Shown here one piece after another: positions 8,657 to 17,044 of a stretch of DNA of 64,000 nucleotides. The stretch is from JBFGJH01 sp041586155 (GTDB lineage: Bacteria; Actinomycetota; Acidimicrobiia; Spongiisociales; JAENVV01), in the NCBI GenBank assembly GCA_041586155.1, contig JBFHAT010000009.1:1-64000 (forward strand). The letters run 5' to 3'. Position 1 is the first letter of the stretch. Each line of letters opens with the position of its first letter. The position numbers and the translations under genes were made by a program. The notes beneath the pieces were generated by a model. The model was given only the letters and a program-made list of their open reading frames with translations. It searched no databases and was not told the DNA's origin.

Positions 8657-9336
8657 CGCAAGTGCTCGCGGTCGACAATGTGACGAAGTCGTATCCGATG
8701 ACTCCGCCGGTCCATGCACTGCGCGGTGTCACGTTGAATATCGACGAGGGCGAGCTGGTTGCGGTCGTAGGCCCGTCCGGTTCCGGCAAGTCCACCCTTC
8801 TCCATGTGATGGGCACCCTCGACCGACCGACCACGGGAGACGTCGCGGTGGCTGGGTACCGGGTGTCCGAGCTGTCGGATGCCGAGTTGTCGACGCTTCG
8901 GGCTCAGCGGATCGGCTTCGTGTTCCAGCAGTTCCACCTGTTGAACGGCTACACGGCCCTCGACAATGTCGCCGACGGCATGTTGTACACGGGCTCCCCT
9001 GTGGATCGGCGCCGGGCCATGGCGAGAACCGCGCTCGAGCGGGTGGGGCTGTCGCATCGAGTTCATCACGTCGCAACCGAGCTTTCGGGCGGTGAGCGCC
9101 AACGAGTGGCGATCGCCCGGGCGCTGATCGGGTCGCCGGCGCTGGTGCTCGCCGACGAGCCGACGGGCAATCTCGATTCCCAGACCAGTGCCGGCATCGT
9201 CGAGCTGATCGAGGAGCTGCACGCCGGAGGCTCGACGATCGTGGTGATCACGCACGATGTGGCAATAGCTGAGCATTTCCCCCGCATCGTGCGTCTGCGG
9301 GATGGGGCCGTCGAGTCCGACAGCCGGGCCGCGTGA
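8653..9336 (+). CDS. ABC transporter ATP-binding protein, MacB/LolD type
   Basis: 227 residues, a full-length single ATPase domain. Walker A is GPSGSGKST, the signature is LSGGE, Walker B is LVLADEPTGNLD, and the H-loop His sits in VVITHD. The DEPTGNLD form is typical of the LolD/MacB/FtsE class that drives mechanotransmission rather than bulk transport. It starts in an ATGA overlap with the adaptor and ends overlapping the permease, so the three should be made in fixed ratio. Substrate unknown; export of a peptide, lipid or drug is possible. Confidence 0.93.
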   Translation: MTQVLAVDNVTKSYPMTPPVHALRGVTLNIDEGELVAVVGPSGSGKSTLLHVMGTLDRPTTGDVAVAGYRVSELSDAELSTLRAQRIGFVFQQFHLLNGYTALDNVADGMLYTGSPVDRRRAMARTALERVGLSHRVHHVATELSGGERQRVAIARALIGSPALVLADEPTGNLDSQTSAGIVELIEELHAGGSTIVVITHDVAIAEHFPRIVRLRDGAVESDSRAA

Positions 9337-10532
9337 TGCAGCCCCTCGGACGCCGTCGGATGTCATTCGGCGACGTGCTCAGGACCGCCACGGTGGGGGC
9401 TCGCACGCGGCCGATGCGGGTGGTCCTGTCGGCGCTCGGTGTGTCGATCGGGATCGCGGCGATGGTGGGCGTGTTGGGCTTGTCGGAATCGTCCAAGTCC
9501 GACCTGCTGGCCGCGTTGGATCGACTCGGCACCAACCTCGTGACGGTCCAGGCGGGTCAGGGCATCGGACTCGGAAGCGGCGAGCTGCCCAACGAGGCGG
9601 CCGGGATGGTGGCGCGCATCGGGCCCGTCGAGCGAACGGCGGCGGTCAGCCAGGTCGACGCAAGCGTCTATCGCACCGACTTCGTCCCGCCGGCTCAAAC
9701 CGGGGGCATCACGGTGCAGGCCGTCGGGATCGACCTGTTGGACGTGCTGGCCGGCGACATCTCCGATGGTGCATGGTTCAACACCGCCACGGCGCAGTAT
9801 CCGACGACCGTGCTCGGCTCCGTGGCGGCCGAGCGGCTCGGCGTGGGAGAGGTCACCGGCATCCAGCAGGTGTGGTTGGGCGATCAGTGGTTCACAGTGA
9901 TCGGCGTTCTCGAGACGTTCGAGCTGGCTCCGGATCTCGATCGGGCCGCGCTGATCGGGGCTCCCGCGGCGGAGACCTACCTCGACAACGACGGAGCCCC
10001 ATCTCGAATCCTCGTTCGGGTGCAGCCTGCCTTCGTCGACGATGTGATCGATGTGATGGCTGCGACGGTGAACCCGGAGAACCCCGAAGAGGTGGAGGTC
10101 GATCGACCAAGCGATGCGCTCGAAGCCCGCGAGGCCGCTGATGACGCCCTCACCGCCTTGTTCCTGGGTTTGGGCGCCGTGGCGCTCATCGTGGGAGGTG
10201 TGGGTATCGCCAACGTGATGGTCATCTCAGTGCTGGAGCGTCGAGCGGAGATCGGTCTGCGCCGTGCACTTGGCGCCACCCGACGGCAGGTTGCGACCCA
10301 GTTCCTGGTCGAGAGTCTGCTGCTCGCTGCCGCCGGTGGCCTCACCGGCGTGCTTCTCGGTGCGGGAGTGACCTACGGGTATGCGTGGTGGCGCAGGTGG
10401 GAACCGCTGATCCCGGCTAGTGCCATCGCCGGCGGTGTGGCGGTGGCGTTGGCCATCGGTGTGATCGCCGGGGTGTACCCGGCTATGCGTGCGGCGCGGC
10501 TGTCGCCGACCGAGGCGCTGCGATCGGCCTGA
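9336..10532 (+). CDS. MacB/FtsX-family ABC permease
   Basis: About 398 residues with the MacB layout: one N-terminal helix (about 28-48), a long extracytoplasmic MacB-PCD-like domain (about 50-265) and three C-terminal helices with the FtsX core, including RRAEIGLRRALGAT between helices. ATG at 9336 overlaps the ATPase stop as TGATG; a GTG one codon earlier is an alternative. With the preceding adaptor and ATPase it forms a tripartite efflux or mechanotransmission unit. A normal ending and no terminator before the next gene are seen. Confidence 0.9.
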   Translation: MQPLGRRRMSFGDVLRTATVGARTRPMRVVLSALGVSIGIAAMVGVLGLSESSKSDLLAALDRLGTNLVTVQAGQGIGLGSGELPNEAAGMVARIGPVERTAAVSQVDASVYRTDFVPPAQTGGITVQAVGIDLLDVLAGDISDGAWFNTATAQYPTTVLGSVAAERLGVGEVTGIQQVWLGDQWFTVIGVLETFELAPDLDRAALIGAPAAETYLDNDGAPSRILVRVQPAFVDDVIDVMAATVNPENPEEVEVDRPSDALEAREAADDALTALFLGLGAVALIVGGVGIANVMVISVLERRAEIGLRRALGATRRQVATQFLVESLLLAAAGGLTGVLLGAGVTYGYAWWRRWEPLIPASAIAGGVAVALAIGVIAGVYPAMRAARLSPTEALRSA

Positions 10533-10580
10533 CAACCCGCCGGTGGTACCTTGGCCGTCCAAGTCGCGACGAGGTGGCCG

Positions 10581-11450
10581 GTGTTTGGTGCAGTAGAGGC
10601 GGGAGGGACCAAATTTCGGGTGGCATTGCTCGACGATGCGCTCGACGTTGTCGATGAGACTCGTGTGGACACCACCGACCCGGAACCGACGATCGCCGCA
10701 TCGATCGACTTTCTGCGCGGACATGACGTGGTCGCGGTCGGGATCGCGGCGTTCGGTCCATTGGACCTGCGAGCAGGTTCGCCAACCCACGGGTTCATCA
10801 CCGAAACCCCCAAGCCGGATTGGTCGCACACGCCGCTGGCCGGTCCGTTCGCCGAGGCATTGGGAGTTCCGGTCGGGATCCAGACCGACGTCGAGGGCGC
10901 CGCGATGGCCGAATACGACCGCGGCGCCGGTCAGGGCTGCGGAACGCTCGCCTACATGACAGTTGGCACCGGGATCGGAGCGGCTTACACGGTCGACGGT
11001 GTTCCTCATTCCGGGCACGGGCACAGCGAGATCGGCCATATCCCGGTTGTGCCGAGGGCCGGAGACATCTTCGCCGGAGTCTGCCCCTACCACGGCAACT
11101 GCTTGGAGGGGATGGCATCGGGAACCGCCATCGCCGAACGTTGGCAGGCGCCGGCCGAGGAGCTGCTAGACGACCGGGAGGTATGGGAGACGGAGGCCGG
11201 CTATTTGGCCCAGGCTGTTCGCACCCTCACATACACGGTGGCGCCTGATCGATTCATCCTCGGCGGCGGCGTGTCCCAAGTACCTGGACTCCTACCTCTC
11301 ATTCGTGATGGGCTGATGACCGAGCTGGCCGGCTACGTGACCGACGATGCGGTGCTCGAAGACGTTGAGGGCTATGTAGTCGCTGCCGGCTTGGCGCAGG
11401 ACGCCGGCCTCATCGGAGCCGGCCTGATCGCCCGACGAGCGGCCGCCTGA
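10581..11450 (+). CDS. ROK-family sugar kinase, fructokinase-like
   Basis: 289 residues from the GTG at 10581, which follows GAGGTGG and gives the N-terminus MFGAVEAGGTKF, very like bacterial fructokinases of the ROK family. The phosphate loop EAGGTKF, the acidic TVGTGIG loop and a zinc-binding-type segment CPYHGNCLEG are present, all standard in fructokinase-like ROK members. It should phosphorylate a hexose, most likely fructose, with ATP. A TACCTT box at 10547-10552 could be its -10 element. No sugar transporter or regulator lies beside it, so substrate is inferred from family only. Confidence 0.88.
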   Translation: MFGAVEAGGTKFRVALLDDALDVVDETRVDTTDPEPTIAASIDFLRGHDVVAVGIAAFGPLDLRAGSPTHGFITETPKPDWSHTPLAGPFAEALGVPVGIQTDVEGAAMAEYDRGAGQGCGTLAYMTVGTGIGAAYTVDGVPHSGHGHSEIGHIPVVPRAGDIFAGVCPYHGNCLEGMASGTAIAERWQAPAEELLDDREVWETEAGYLAQAVRTLTYTVAPDRFILGGGVSQVPGLLPLIRDGLMTELAGYVTDDAVLEDVEGYVVAAGLAQDAGLIGAGLIARRAAA

Positions 11451-11507
11451 GGGGGCCGGGACCTTCGGCCCCTTGCCAGGATGGGGTTGATCAGGCACGA
11501 TGACCTC

Positions 11508-11972
11508 ATGTCGACGCTGTCGCCTGCGGTGGTCGCCTTCGAGCGGTGGCTCAACCCGCTACTCGCTCGGATCCTGGCGTCACCGCTGCACTGGCTCGTG
11601 AGCCGCTGGCTACTCGAGCTGCGTTACACGGGTCGCCGGTCGGGAAGGACCTTCGCCGTGCCCCTGATGTACGCCCGACACGACCACCGGACCTTCGCGA
11701 TGTTGGTCGGTGTGCCAGAAGCCAAGACCTACTGGCGCAACTTCACGGGAGATCCCCAGACAGTCGAGCTCTACCTGAGAGGCAAAGGAGTGTGGGCCGA
11801 AGCACAGGCCGTCACCGACGGCGGCCCCACCGCCGGGGCGTTGCTCCGCTCGTGGGCTGCGCGCTTCCCCAGAGCCGCCCGCAGGGCTGGAGTGCCTCGG
11901 GCAACCAAGCCCGACTCGGAGTTCGAGACCGCGGCCAAGGCGCGTGTGCTGATGCGGGTCGATGTCCCGTGA
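11508..11972 (+). CDS. Deazaflavin-dependent (Ddn/DUF385-like) oxidoreductase family protein
   Basis: 154 residues. The stretch LRYTGRRSGRTFAVPLMYA followed by VGVPEAKTYWRNFTG and VELYLRGK matches the split-barrel nitroreductase/F420-dependent family common in actinobacteria (Ddn-like). Members bind F420 or flavin and reduce diverse substrates. I chose the ATG at 11508 because it starts just before the first helix; a GTG-less open frame extends to 11481. It converges on the VOC gene with only 2 bases between stops. Cofactor and substrate cannot be read from sequence. Confidence 0.7.
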   Translation: MSTLSPAVVAFERWLNPLLARILASPLHWLVSRWLLELRYTGRRSGRTFAVPLMYARHDHRTFAMLVGVPEAKTYWRNFTGDPQTVELYLRGKGVWAEAQAVTDGGPTAGALLRSWAARFPRAARRAGVPRATKPDSEFETAAKARVLMRVDVP

Positions 11973-11974
11973 CC

Positions 11975-12487
11975 TCAGCTCGTTTCGAACGAGGGGGGAA
12001 TGAACGTCACGCGGCCAGGCGTGTCGGCGCCGAATCTCTCCAGCTCTCTCGCCAGGTCCAGTGGTTGGACGACCGGCGAGGCATCGGCCGGTAGGAATTC
12101 GGGTGGGACTGCCCAGAACAGCTCGAACTCGAGGCCGTCAGGATCCACGCAGTAGAGACTCTTGGACGTGATGTGGTCGCTGGCGCCCTTGAGGGCGCCG
12201 ATCTCACTCATCGCCTCGGCGAGCTCCGCCAGCTCCCCCAGGGTGGGCACCTCCCAGGCCAGGTGATAGAGCCCAACTGTCTGTCGACCGGCCGAGGACG
12301 GGCCGGCGTCGCCACCGACCGAGAACAGGCCCAGGTCGTGATCGTTGGCCGACCCGGCGCACGAGATGAAGACCGCGCCGGGGAGGTGGGCCGTCACCTC
12401 GAAACCCAGGTGGTCGGTGAAGAAGGTGGCGGTCCGCTCGGCGTCGCGAACGTAGAGAACGGCGTGGTTGAGTCGGGTCGGTGGCAT
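11975..12487 (-). CDS. VOC-family protein (glyoxalase/extradiol dioxygenase fold)
   Basis: 170 residues. It begins LNHAVLYVRDAERTATFF and carries the metal-ligand pattern of the vicinal oxygen chelate fold: His near residue 8, a His in LYHLAWEV, and a Glu in GLEFELFW. The layout resembles ring-cleavage dioxygenase relatives (CatE-like) and related hydrolases, but substrate is not predictable. The ATG at 12487 lies 6 bases after a TACGCT box, so the mRNA may be leaderless. Confidence 0.8.
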   Translation of the reverse strand: MPPTRLNHAVLYVRDAERTATFFTDHLGFEVTAHLPGAVFISCAGSANDHDLGLFSVGGDAGPSSAGRQTVGLYHLAWEVPTLGELAELAEAMSEIGALKGASDHITSKSLYCVDPDGLEFELFWAVPPEFLPADASPVVQPLDLARELERFGADTPGRVTFIPPSFETS

Positions 12488-12493
12488 TCCGCC

Positions 12494-12499
12494 AGCGTA
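12494..12499 (-). promoter_or_regulatory. TANNNT -10 box of the VOC gene (leaderless layout)
   Basis: Read on the minus strand, TACGCT is followed by six bases (GGCGGA) and the ATG at 12487. The GGCGGA could also act as a weak ribosome binding site. Confidence 0.45.
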
Positions 12500-12525
12500 G
12501 CGATCCCCACGCGAACGACCCCCCG

Positions 12526-12553
12526 GTGGTCGCCGGGGGGTCGCTGCAAGCGC
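12526..12553 (-). terminator. GC-rich hairpin after the TRAP transporter operon
   Basis: CGACCCCCCGG (12526-12536) pairs perfectly with CCGGGGGGTCG (12543-12553) across a 6-base loop, just past the stop of the TRAP binding protein. There is no T-run, as usual in high-GC actinobacteria. Confidence 0.6.
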
Positions 12554-12556
12554 CGT

Positions 12557-13675
12557 TCAGAATCTCGTCTGGTAGTTCATGAACGAAGTCTCCGCCAAGC
12601 TGTGCCAGTTGCGGATGCTCGATCGGAACGCCGTCCAGTTGTCGAGAACCGATTGGAAGTCGGTGTCGGCGGCGGCGAACTCGTCGTACATCTCGAAGGC
12701 CGCCTCCTCCGCCCCAGCCATCACGTCGTCCGGGAACGGCAGCAACGTCACGTCCGAGTTGTTGAGGATGAACTCCTCGAGAGCGGGCGGGTTGAGCGCG
12801 TCGTAGCGGGACATCATGTCGACGTTGGCCTGTTTCGCCGCCGTCTGAATGACCGCCTTGTACTCCTCCGGAAGGCCGTCGTACTCGTCGACCGGGAACT
12901 GCACCTCCAACGAGGGGCCCGGTTCCCACCAACCAGGGAAGTAGTAGAAGCTCGCCACGGTGTGGAAATCGAGGTTGGTGTCGTCGTACGGCCCGACCCA
13001 CTCGGCAGCGTCCACTGCGCCCGTTTGGAGCGATTGGAAGATCTCACCACCTGGAATGACCTGCACCGTGACCCCGAGCCGCTCCATGACGGCGCCGCCC
13101 AGACCGGGGATCCGCATCTTCAGTCCCTGCAGGTCGGCCAAGGAGTTGATCTCCTTGTTGAACCATCCACCCATCTGCACGCCGGTGTTGCCTGCCGGGA
13201 ACTGGATGACGCCGAACCGATCCCGGTAGATCTCCTGCAACATCTCCAAGCCGCCGCCGTCGTAGAGCCAGGCGTTCTGCTGGCGGTCGGTCAGGCCAAA
13301 CGGCATGGCGGTGCCGAACGCCACCACCTCGCCGAGGCCGCGGTAGTAGTACGAGGCCGTGTGTCCGCCTGCCACCGACTTGGCTTGGACCGACTGCAGG
13401 ATTTCCAGTGCCGGAACCAGCTCGCCGCCCGCTCGGGCCGTCATCGTGAATCGTCCGCCGGTCATCGCGGTGACGCGTTCGGCGAAGATCTGGGCTCCGC
13501 CGAAGAGCGTGTCGAGAGACGTAGGCCAGCTGGTGGCGATCTCCCAGTTCAATTCGGGGAGGTCGCCGGCCTGAAGCGCCTCATCGAGCCCTGAATCACC
13601 GGTGCTGCAGGCGGCCAACGCGACACCACCCACGGCTGCGGTGCCTGCGTATCTGAGGAATTCTCTTCTCTCCAC
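12557..13675 (-). CDS. TRAP transporter substrate-binding protein, TakP-like (DctP family)
   Basis: 372 residues. The N-terminus has a twin-arginine motif (RREFLR) and a lipobox (LAAC), so it is probably a Tat-exported lipoprotein. The mature part matches the TakP branch of TRAP binding proteins (2-oxoacid/monocarboxylate binders): ATSWPTSLD near the start, LQTGAVDAAEWVGPYDD and YYFPGWWEPG in the middle. GTG at 13675 has AGGAGG upstream. It is the last gene of a DctQ-DctM-DctP operon. Ligand is likely a 2-oxo acid or lactate-type anion by family, not proven. Confidence 0.9.
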   Translation of the reverse strand: MERREFLRYAGTAAVGGVALAACSTGDSGLDEALQAGDLPELNWEIATSWPTSLDTLFGGAQIFAERVTAMTGGRFTMTARAGGELVPALEILQSVQAKSVAGGHTASYYYRGLGEVVAFGTAMPFGLTDRQQNAWLYDGGGLEMLQEIYRDRFGVIQFPAGNTGVQMGGWFNKEINSLADLQGLKMRIPGLGGAVMERLGVTVQVIPGGEIFQSLQTGAVDAAEWVGPYDDTNLDFHTVASFYYFPGWWEPGPSLEVQFPVDEYDGLPEEYKAVIQTAAKQANVDMMSRYDALNPPALEEFILNNSDVTLLPFPDDVMAGAEEAAFEMYDEFAAADTDFQSVLDNWTAFRSSIRNWHSLAETSFMNYQTRF

Positions 13676-13799
13676 GGTGTGCTCCTCCTGTCGAAATGCA
13701 GTCGATCGAGCCGACCGGCGCGTTGCGACCCGTGACGGGACCGACTCGAAAGACGATACCTCGAACTCTGGGACCGGGCCGAGCAACCGGGCCTTTTCG

Positions 13800-15275
13800 T
13801 CAGACGGCCACCGAGCGGCGGTTGTAACGCCCGCGCGTCACGATCGCCCACAAGACGGCGATGCCGGCCACTGCTGCGAGGCTGATGCCCAGTCGTGACG
13901 CGAACGGCCCGGGGACTCCCGCTACGACGGTGTCCGGGCTGAACTCGAAGACTTTGAGCAGCCAAGTGACGGTCTCGGGGAGGAACATCACGAGCAGGAG
14001 CCCGATGGTCTGCAGGGCCATGAAGGGCAACGCGCCCCGATGGATGTCGGACGTCTTGACTTCGTCGGGCTTCACCGATTGCAGATAGAACAGCGAGAAC
14101 CCGACCGGCGGCGAGATGAACGCCATGTTCAAGTTGATGGCCATCATCACTGCGAACCAGACCAGATCGACATCGAGCGCAATCGCGGCGGGCACGAACA
14201 GCGGCATGACGATGAAGGAGATCTCGAGGAATTCGAGATTGATCCCCAGGAGAAAAACGATGATGTTGGCGGCGATCACGAATCCCCAGAAACCTCCGGG
14301 GATCTCGGTGAGCCATTCCGTGATCAAACGCTGACCCCCCAATCGGTCGAAGACCAAAGCAAAGAACGTCGACGCAAAGAGGATCTGCAAGACGAGGCTG
14401 GTGATGTTGGCGGTCGACCGAGCCGCGTCGGTCAACAGCTTCCAGCTGAAGTTGCGATACAAGACCGCCAGCACGATTGCGCCGAACGCGCCCACCGCAC
14501 CGGCTTCGGAGGCGGTGGCGATACCGAAGAAGATCGAGCCCAGCACCGCGAAGACCAACACCAGCGGCGGCAGCACCGACACGGCCGTCTCTCTTGCGAG
14601 CTGTGCGCCGCTCAACGTCCGCTCTGCCTTGGGGATGGCCGGGGCGGTTCCCGGGCGCACGTAGGCCAGCGCCACCGCGTAGATCGCGAAGATTCCGGCG
14701 AGCATCACGCCGGGCACCAGAGCGCCGGCGAACAGTTCGCCGACCGACACGGGAATGAACTGCGACAGCACGATCAGAACCAGGCTGGGCGGGATCAGCT
14801 GTGCCAAGGTGCCCGATCCGACGATGACACCCGTGGCCAGCCGATGGTCGTAGTTGTACTTGACCATCACGGGGAGGGCGAGGATGCCCATGACGATGAC
14901 CGTGGCGGCCACCACGCCGGTTGCGGCAGCCAAGAGGGTCCCCACGAACACCACCGCTACGGCCATGCCGCCTCGCAGGGGCCCCATCAGCATCCCGATG
15001 GTGGTCAGCAGGCGTTCGGCCAGACCTGATTTCTCGAACACGGCGCCCATGAACACGAAGAACGGAATCGCCAAAAACACGAAGTTGGACACCGAGTCGG
15101 CGAACCACTTGGAGAACAACCCGTTGAGCACGTTGAGGTCCACAGCATCCGAGAAGAAGCCGATCACGAAGAAGACGATGGCCGTGCCGGCGAACGAGAA
15201 CGCAACCGGGTACCCGGACAGGATGAGCCCGAGAAACACGACGAACATGACGATGGCGAGCGCTTCGGGGCTCAT
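13800..15275 (-). CDS. TRAP transporter large permease subunit (DctM)
   Basis: About 491 residues with a dozen or so hydrophobic segments and DctM family features such as AIPFFVFMGAVFEKSGLAERL and the SGTLAQLIPPSL loop. This subunit carries the sodium-coupled transport path; the binding protein delivers the substrate. ATG at 15275 overlaps the DctQ stop as TGATG, so the two permease subunits are coupled. The longer inter-helix stretch after residue 200 is typical of the TakP/FcbT-type large permeases. Confidence 0.95.
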   Translation of the reverse strand: MSPEALAIVMFVVFLGLILSGYPVAFSFAGTAIVFFVIGFFSDAVDLNVLNGLFSKWFADSVSNFVFLAIPFFVFMGAVFEKSGLAERLLTTIGMLMGPLRGGMAVAVVFVGTLLAAATGVVAATVIVMGILALPVMVKYNYDHRLATGVIVGSGTLAQLIPPSLVLIVLSQFIPVSVGELFAGALVPGVMLAGIFAIYAVALAYVRPGTAPAIPKAERTLSGAQLARETAVSVLPPLVLVFAVLGSIFFGIATASEAGAVGAFGAIVLAVLYRNFSWKLLTDAARSTANITSLVLQILFASTFFALVFDRLGGQRLITEWLTEIPGGFWGFVIAANIIVFLLGINLEFLEISFIVMPLFVPAAIALDVDLVWFAVMMAINLNMAFISPPVGFSLFYLQSVKPDEVKTSDIHRGALPFMALQTIGLLLVMFLPETVTWLLKVFEFSPDTVVAGVPGPFASRLGISLAAVAGIAVLWAIVTRGRYNRRSVAV

Positions 15276-15886
15276 CACTCGATCCGGATGAATTCGCTCG
15301 GCTCATCGGAGAGTTGCTCGATGCCGCGCAGTACCGCGATCAGCTTGATCACCTCGGCGATGGCCTGGATGAGCAGAATGGCGAACGCAACGATGATCAT
15401 CGTCTTGATCGGCGCGCGAGGAAGGCCGCTGGGATCAGGCGATTGCTCGTTCAGCCTCCACGAGGTCTGCACCTGAGGGATCGACAGCCAGATCCCCATC
15501 GCCGCGAACGGCACCAGCGAGATGAGATGCCCCACGAGATCGATCCACGCCTTGCGGCGAGGCGGCTGGTTGGCGAACCAGAAATCGACCCGAACGTTGA
15601 TCTGATGTTTGAGGATGTACCCGAATCCGAACAGGAAGATGAGCGAGTAGAGGTACCACTGCGCCTCGATGAGGCCGTTGTTGGTGAGGCGAACGCCCAC
15701 AAGCTGGCCGAAATAGCGCAGGACCACGTTGAGGAATCCGACAGCGACGGTCGCCAACACCACGTACTGGCTGATCTTGCCGGTCCACTCGGACAGTGTG
15801 TCGGCCCAGCGCTCGTAGCGGAGCGCCAGCTTCATGAGCGGTCCCGGTGGACTCAACTCGTCGACGGTGTCCACTTCGGCGCTCAT
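15275..15886 (-). CDS. TRAP transporter small permease subunit (DctQ)
   Basis: 203 residues with four hydrophobic segments. It contains EAQWYLYSLIFLFGFGYILK and HQINVRVDFW, the conserved region of long DctQ proteins that accompany TakP-like systems. I chose the ATG at 15886 because it precedes the soluble N-terminal helix; upstream in-frame sequence looks non-coding. It is the first gene of the leftward TRAP operon. Confidence 0.9.
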   Translation of the reverse strand: MSAEVDTVDELSPPGPLMKLALRYERWADTLSEWTGKISQYVVLATVAVGFLNVVLRYFGQLVGVRLTNNGLIEAQWYLYSLIFLFGFGYILKHQINVRVDFWFANQPPRRKAWIDLVGHLISLVPFAAMGIWLSIPQVQTSWRLNEQSPDPSGLPRAPIKTMIIVAFAILLIQAIAEVIKLIAVLRGIEQLSDEPSEFIRIE

Positions 15887-15951
15887 GGACGAGACACTAA
15901 CGGGCCGGTCGATCCCCGGCCCTCCCGATCCGTCAGTTCGTCGCTGCTCGA

Positions 15952-16245
15952 TCAATCCTCGGCCGGCTTCGATCGCCGGCGCCGGCGTAGGCCAAGGCCG
16001 CCGAACCCTGAGATCACGGCGATGTAGAAGCCCACGTCGTACCAGATGCCGGTGTTGTCGACCTCATAGATGCGAACGTCACCGTCGAACAGGTGGGCGA
16101 TCAGGGCGAACGGGGCAATCCAGCCATGCCAGATACCGAAGAAGAACCCGGCCGGATCGGCATCGTTGAACGTCTCCGTGCCTGCCGCACACGCCGACAG
16201 CAGCACCAGCGCGGCTGCGACGAGCAGCAATGTTCGTCGTCGCAC
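15952..16245 (-). CDS. Small putative lipoprotein with C-terminal membrane helix
   Basis: 97 residues from the GTG at 16245. A signal sequence ends in LSAC (lipobox), a short middle region includes FFFGIWHGWIAPFALIAHLF, and a second hydrophobic segment near the C-terminus (YDVGFYIAVISGFGGLGL) is followed by a basic Arg/Lys-rich tail. I have seen similar small proteins in many bacteria but no function is known to me. An upstream ATG at 16293 would add basic residues and is less likely. Confidence 0.6.
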   Translation of the reverse strand: MRRRTLLLVAAALVLLSACAAGTETFNDADPAGFFFGIWHGWIAPFALIAHLFDGDVRIYEVDNTGIWYDVGFYIAVISGFGGLGLRRRRRSKPAED

Positions 16246-16297
16246 CGAGTCGACTCTACGGTGTCGGTGCGGCCGCCGTCGACCAACCGGCATGGAG

Positions 16298-17002
16298 CTA
16301 GTGCCAGACGCTCACCTCGCCGAGCGCCTTGCGGTGCAGCGTGGGGACCTTCACTCCGGGTAGCGGGTGGCCGACCGGGAACAGGATCGACGGGCGTTCA
16401 TTGTCGGGTCGCTCCAGGAGTCTCGAGAGAAAAGCCATTGGTGAGGGCGTGTGGGGAAGGGTGCACAGGCCCATGTGATGGATCGCTGCGACGAACAGCC
16501 CGGCGGCGATGCCGCAGCTTTCCTTCACGTAGTAATGGTGCCGGCGCTTACCGGCGTCGTCGTAACCGAAGCGCTGCTCGAACAGCACCACGATCCACGG
16601 AACGAACTCCAGGTACTCCTTGTGCCAGTCGGTCCCGATTGGGGCGAGCGCCGACTGCCACTCATCGTTCATCCGATTCTCGAGGTAGTTGACTCGTTCT
16701 TCGTCCTCGGCGGCGTGGCGGATCTGTCGCTTGAGGTGAGGGTCGCCGATCGCGACGAACGTCCAGGGTTGGAGGTGGGCGCCTGAAGGAGCAGTCGATG
16801 CGGTGCGGATTGCCGTCTCGATGAGATGGCGGGGGACAGACCGGTCGGAGAACATCCGCACGCTGCGACGCCGGTCCATCTCTGCGAAGAACTCGTCCGC
16901 TCTGTCGCTCATCTCATCCAGCGAGCGCTCCACGTGCTTGTACGTGTGAAAGGGATACTGGCGCTCCAGCTCGGGGCTCGGATAGGGATGCTCGTATGTC
17001 AT
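16298..17002 (-). CDS. Nitroreductase-family flavoprotein, iodotyrosine-deiodinase-like
   Basis: 234 residues. FMN-binding nitroreductase features are clear (RRSVRMFSD near residue 45 and TAPSGAHLQPW at 70-80). The subgroup is that of iodotyrosine deiodinase: a lid region with Glu102 and Tyr106 four residues apart and a Lys (Lys128) in GTDWHK, plus ESCGIAAGLFVAAIHHMG and HTPSPM. In characterised deiodinases the Glu/Tyr/Lys set grips the amino-acid end of halotyrosine. ATG at 17002 has GGAG 4 bases upstream. Reductive dehalogenation of a tyrosine derivative is a fair guess; general nitroreduction remains possible. Confidence 0.82.
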   Translation of the reverse strand: MTYEHPYPSPELERQYPFHTYKHVERSLDEMSDRADEFFAEMDRRRSVRMFSDRSVPRHLIETAIRTASTAPSGAHLQPWTFVAIGDPHLKRQIRHAAEDEERVNYLENRMNDEWQSALAPIGTDWHKEYLEFVPWIVVLFEQRFGYDDAGKRRHHYYVKESCGIAAGLFVAAIHHMGLCTLPHTPSPMAFLSRLLERPDNERPSILFPVGHPLPGVKVPTLHRKALGEVSVWH

Positions 17003-17044
17003 CACGCTCCAAGCCGGTGAGGTGTACCGGCAAGGCCCATCGTG

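Noticed and set aside
16093..16692. Coding region on the plus strand opposite the nitroreductase
   Set aside because: Low-complexity shadow frame; the minus strand gene is conserved and full length.
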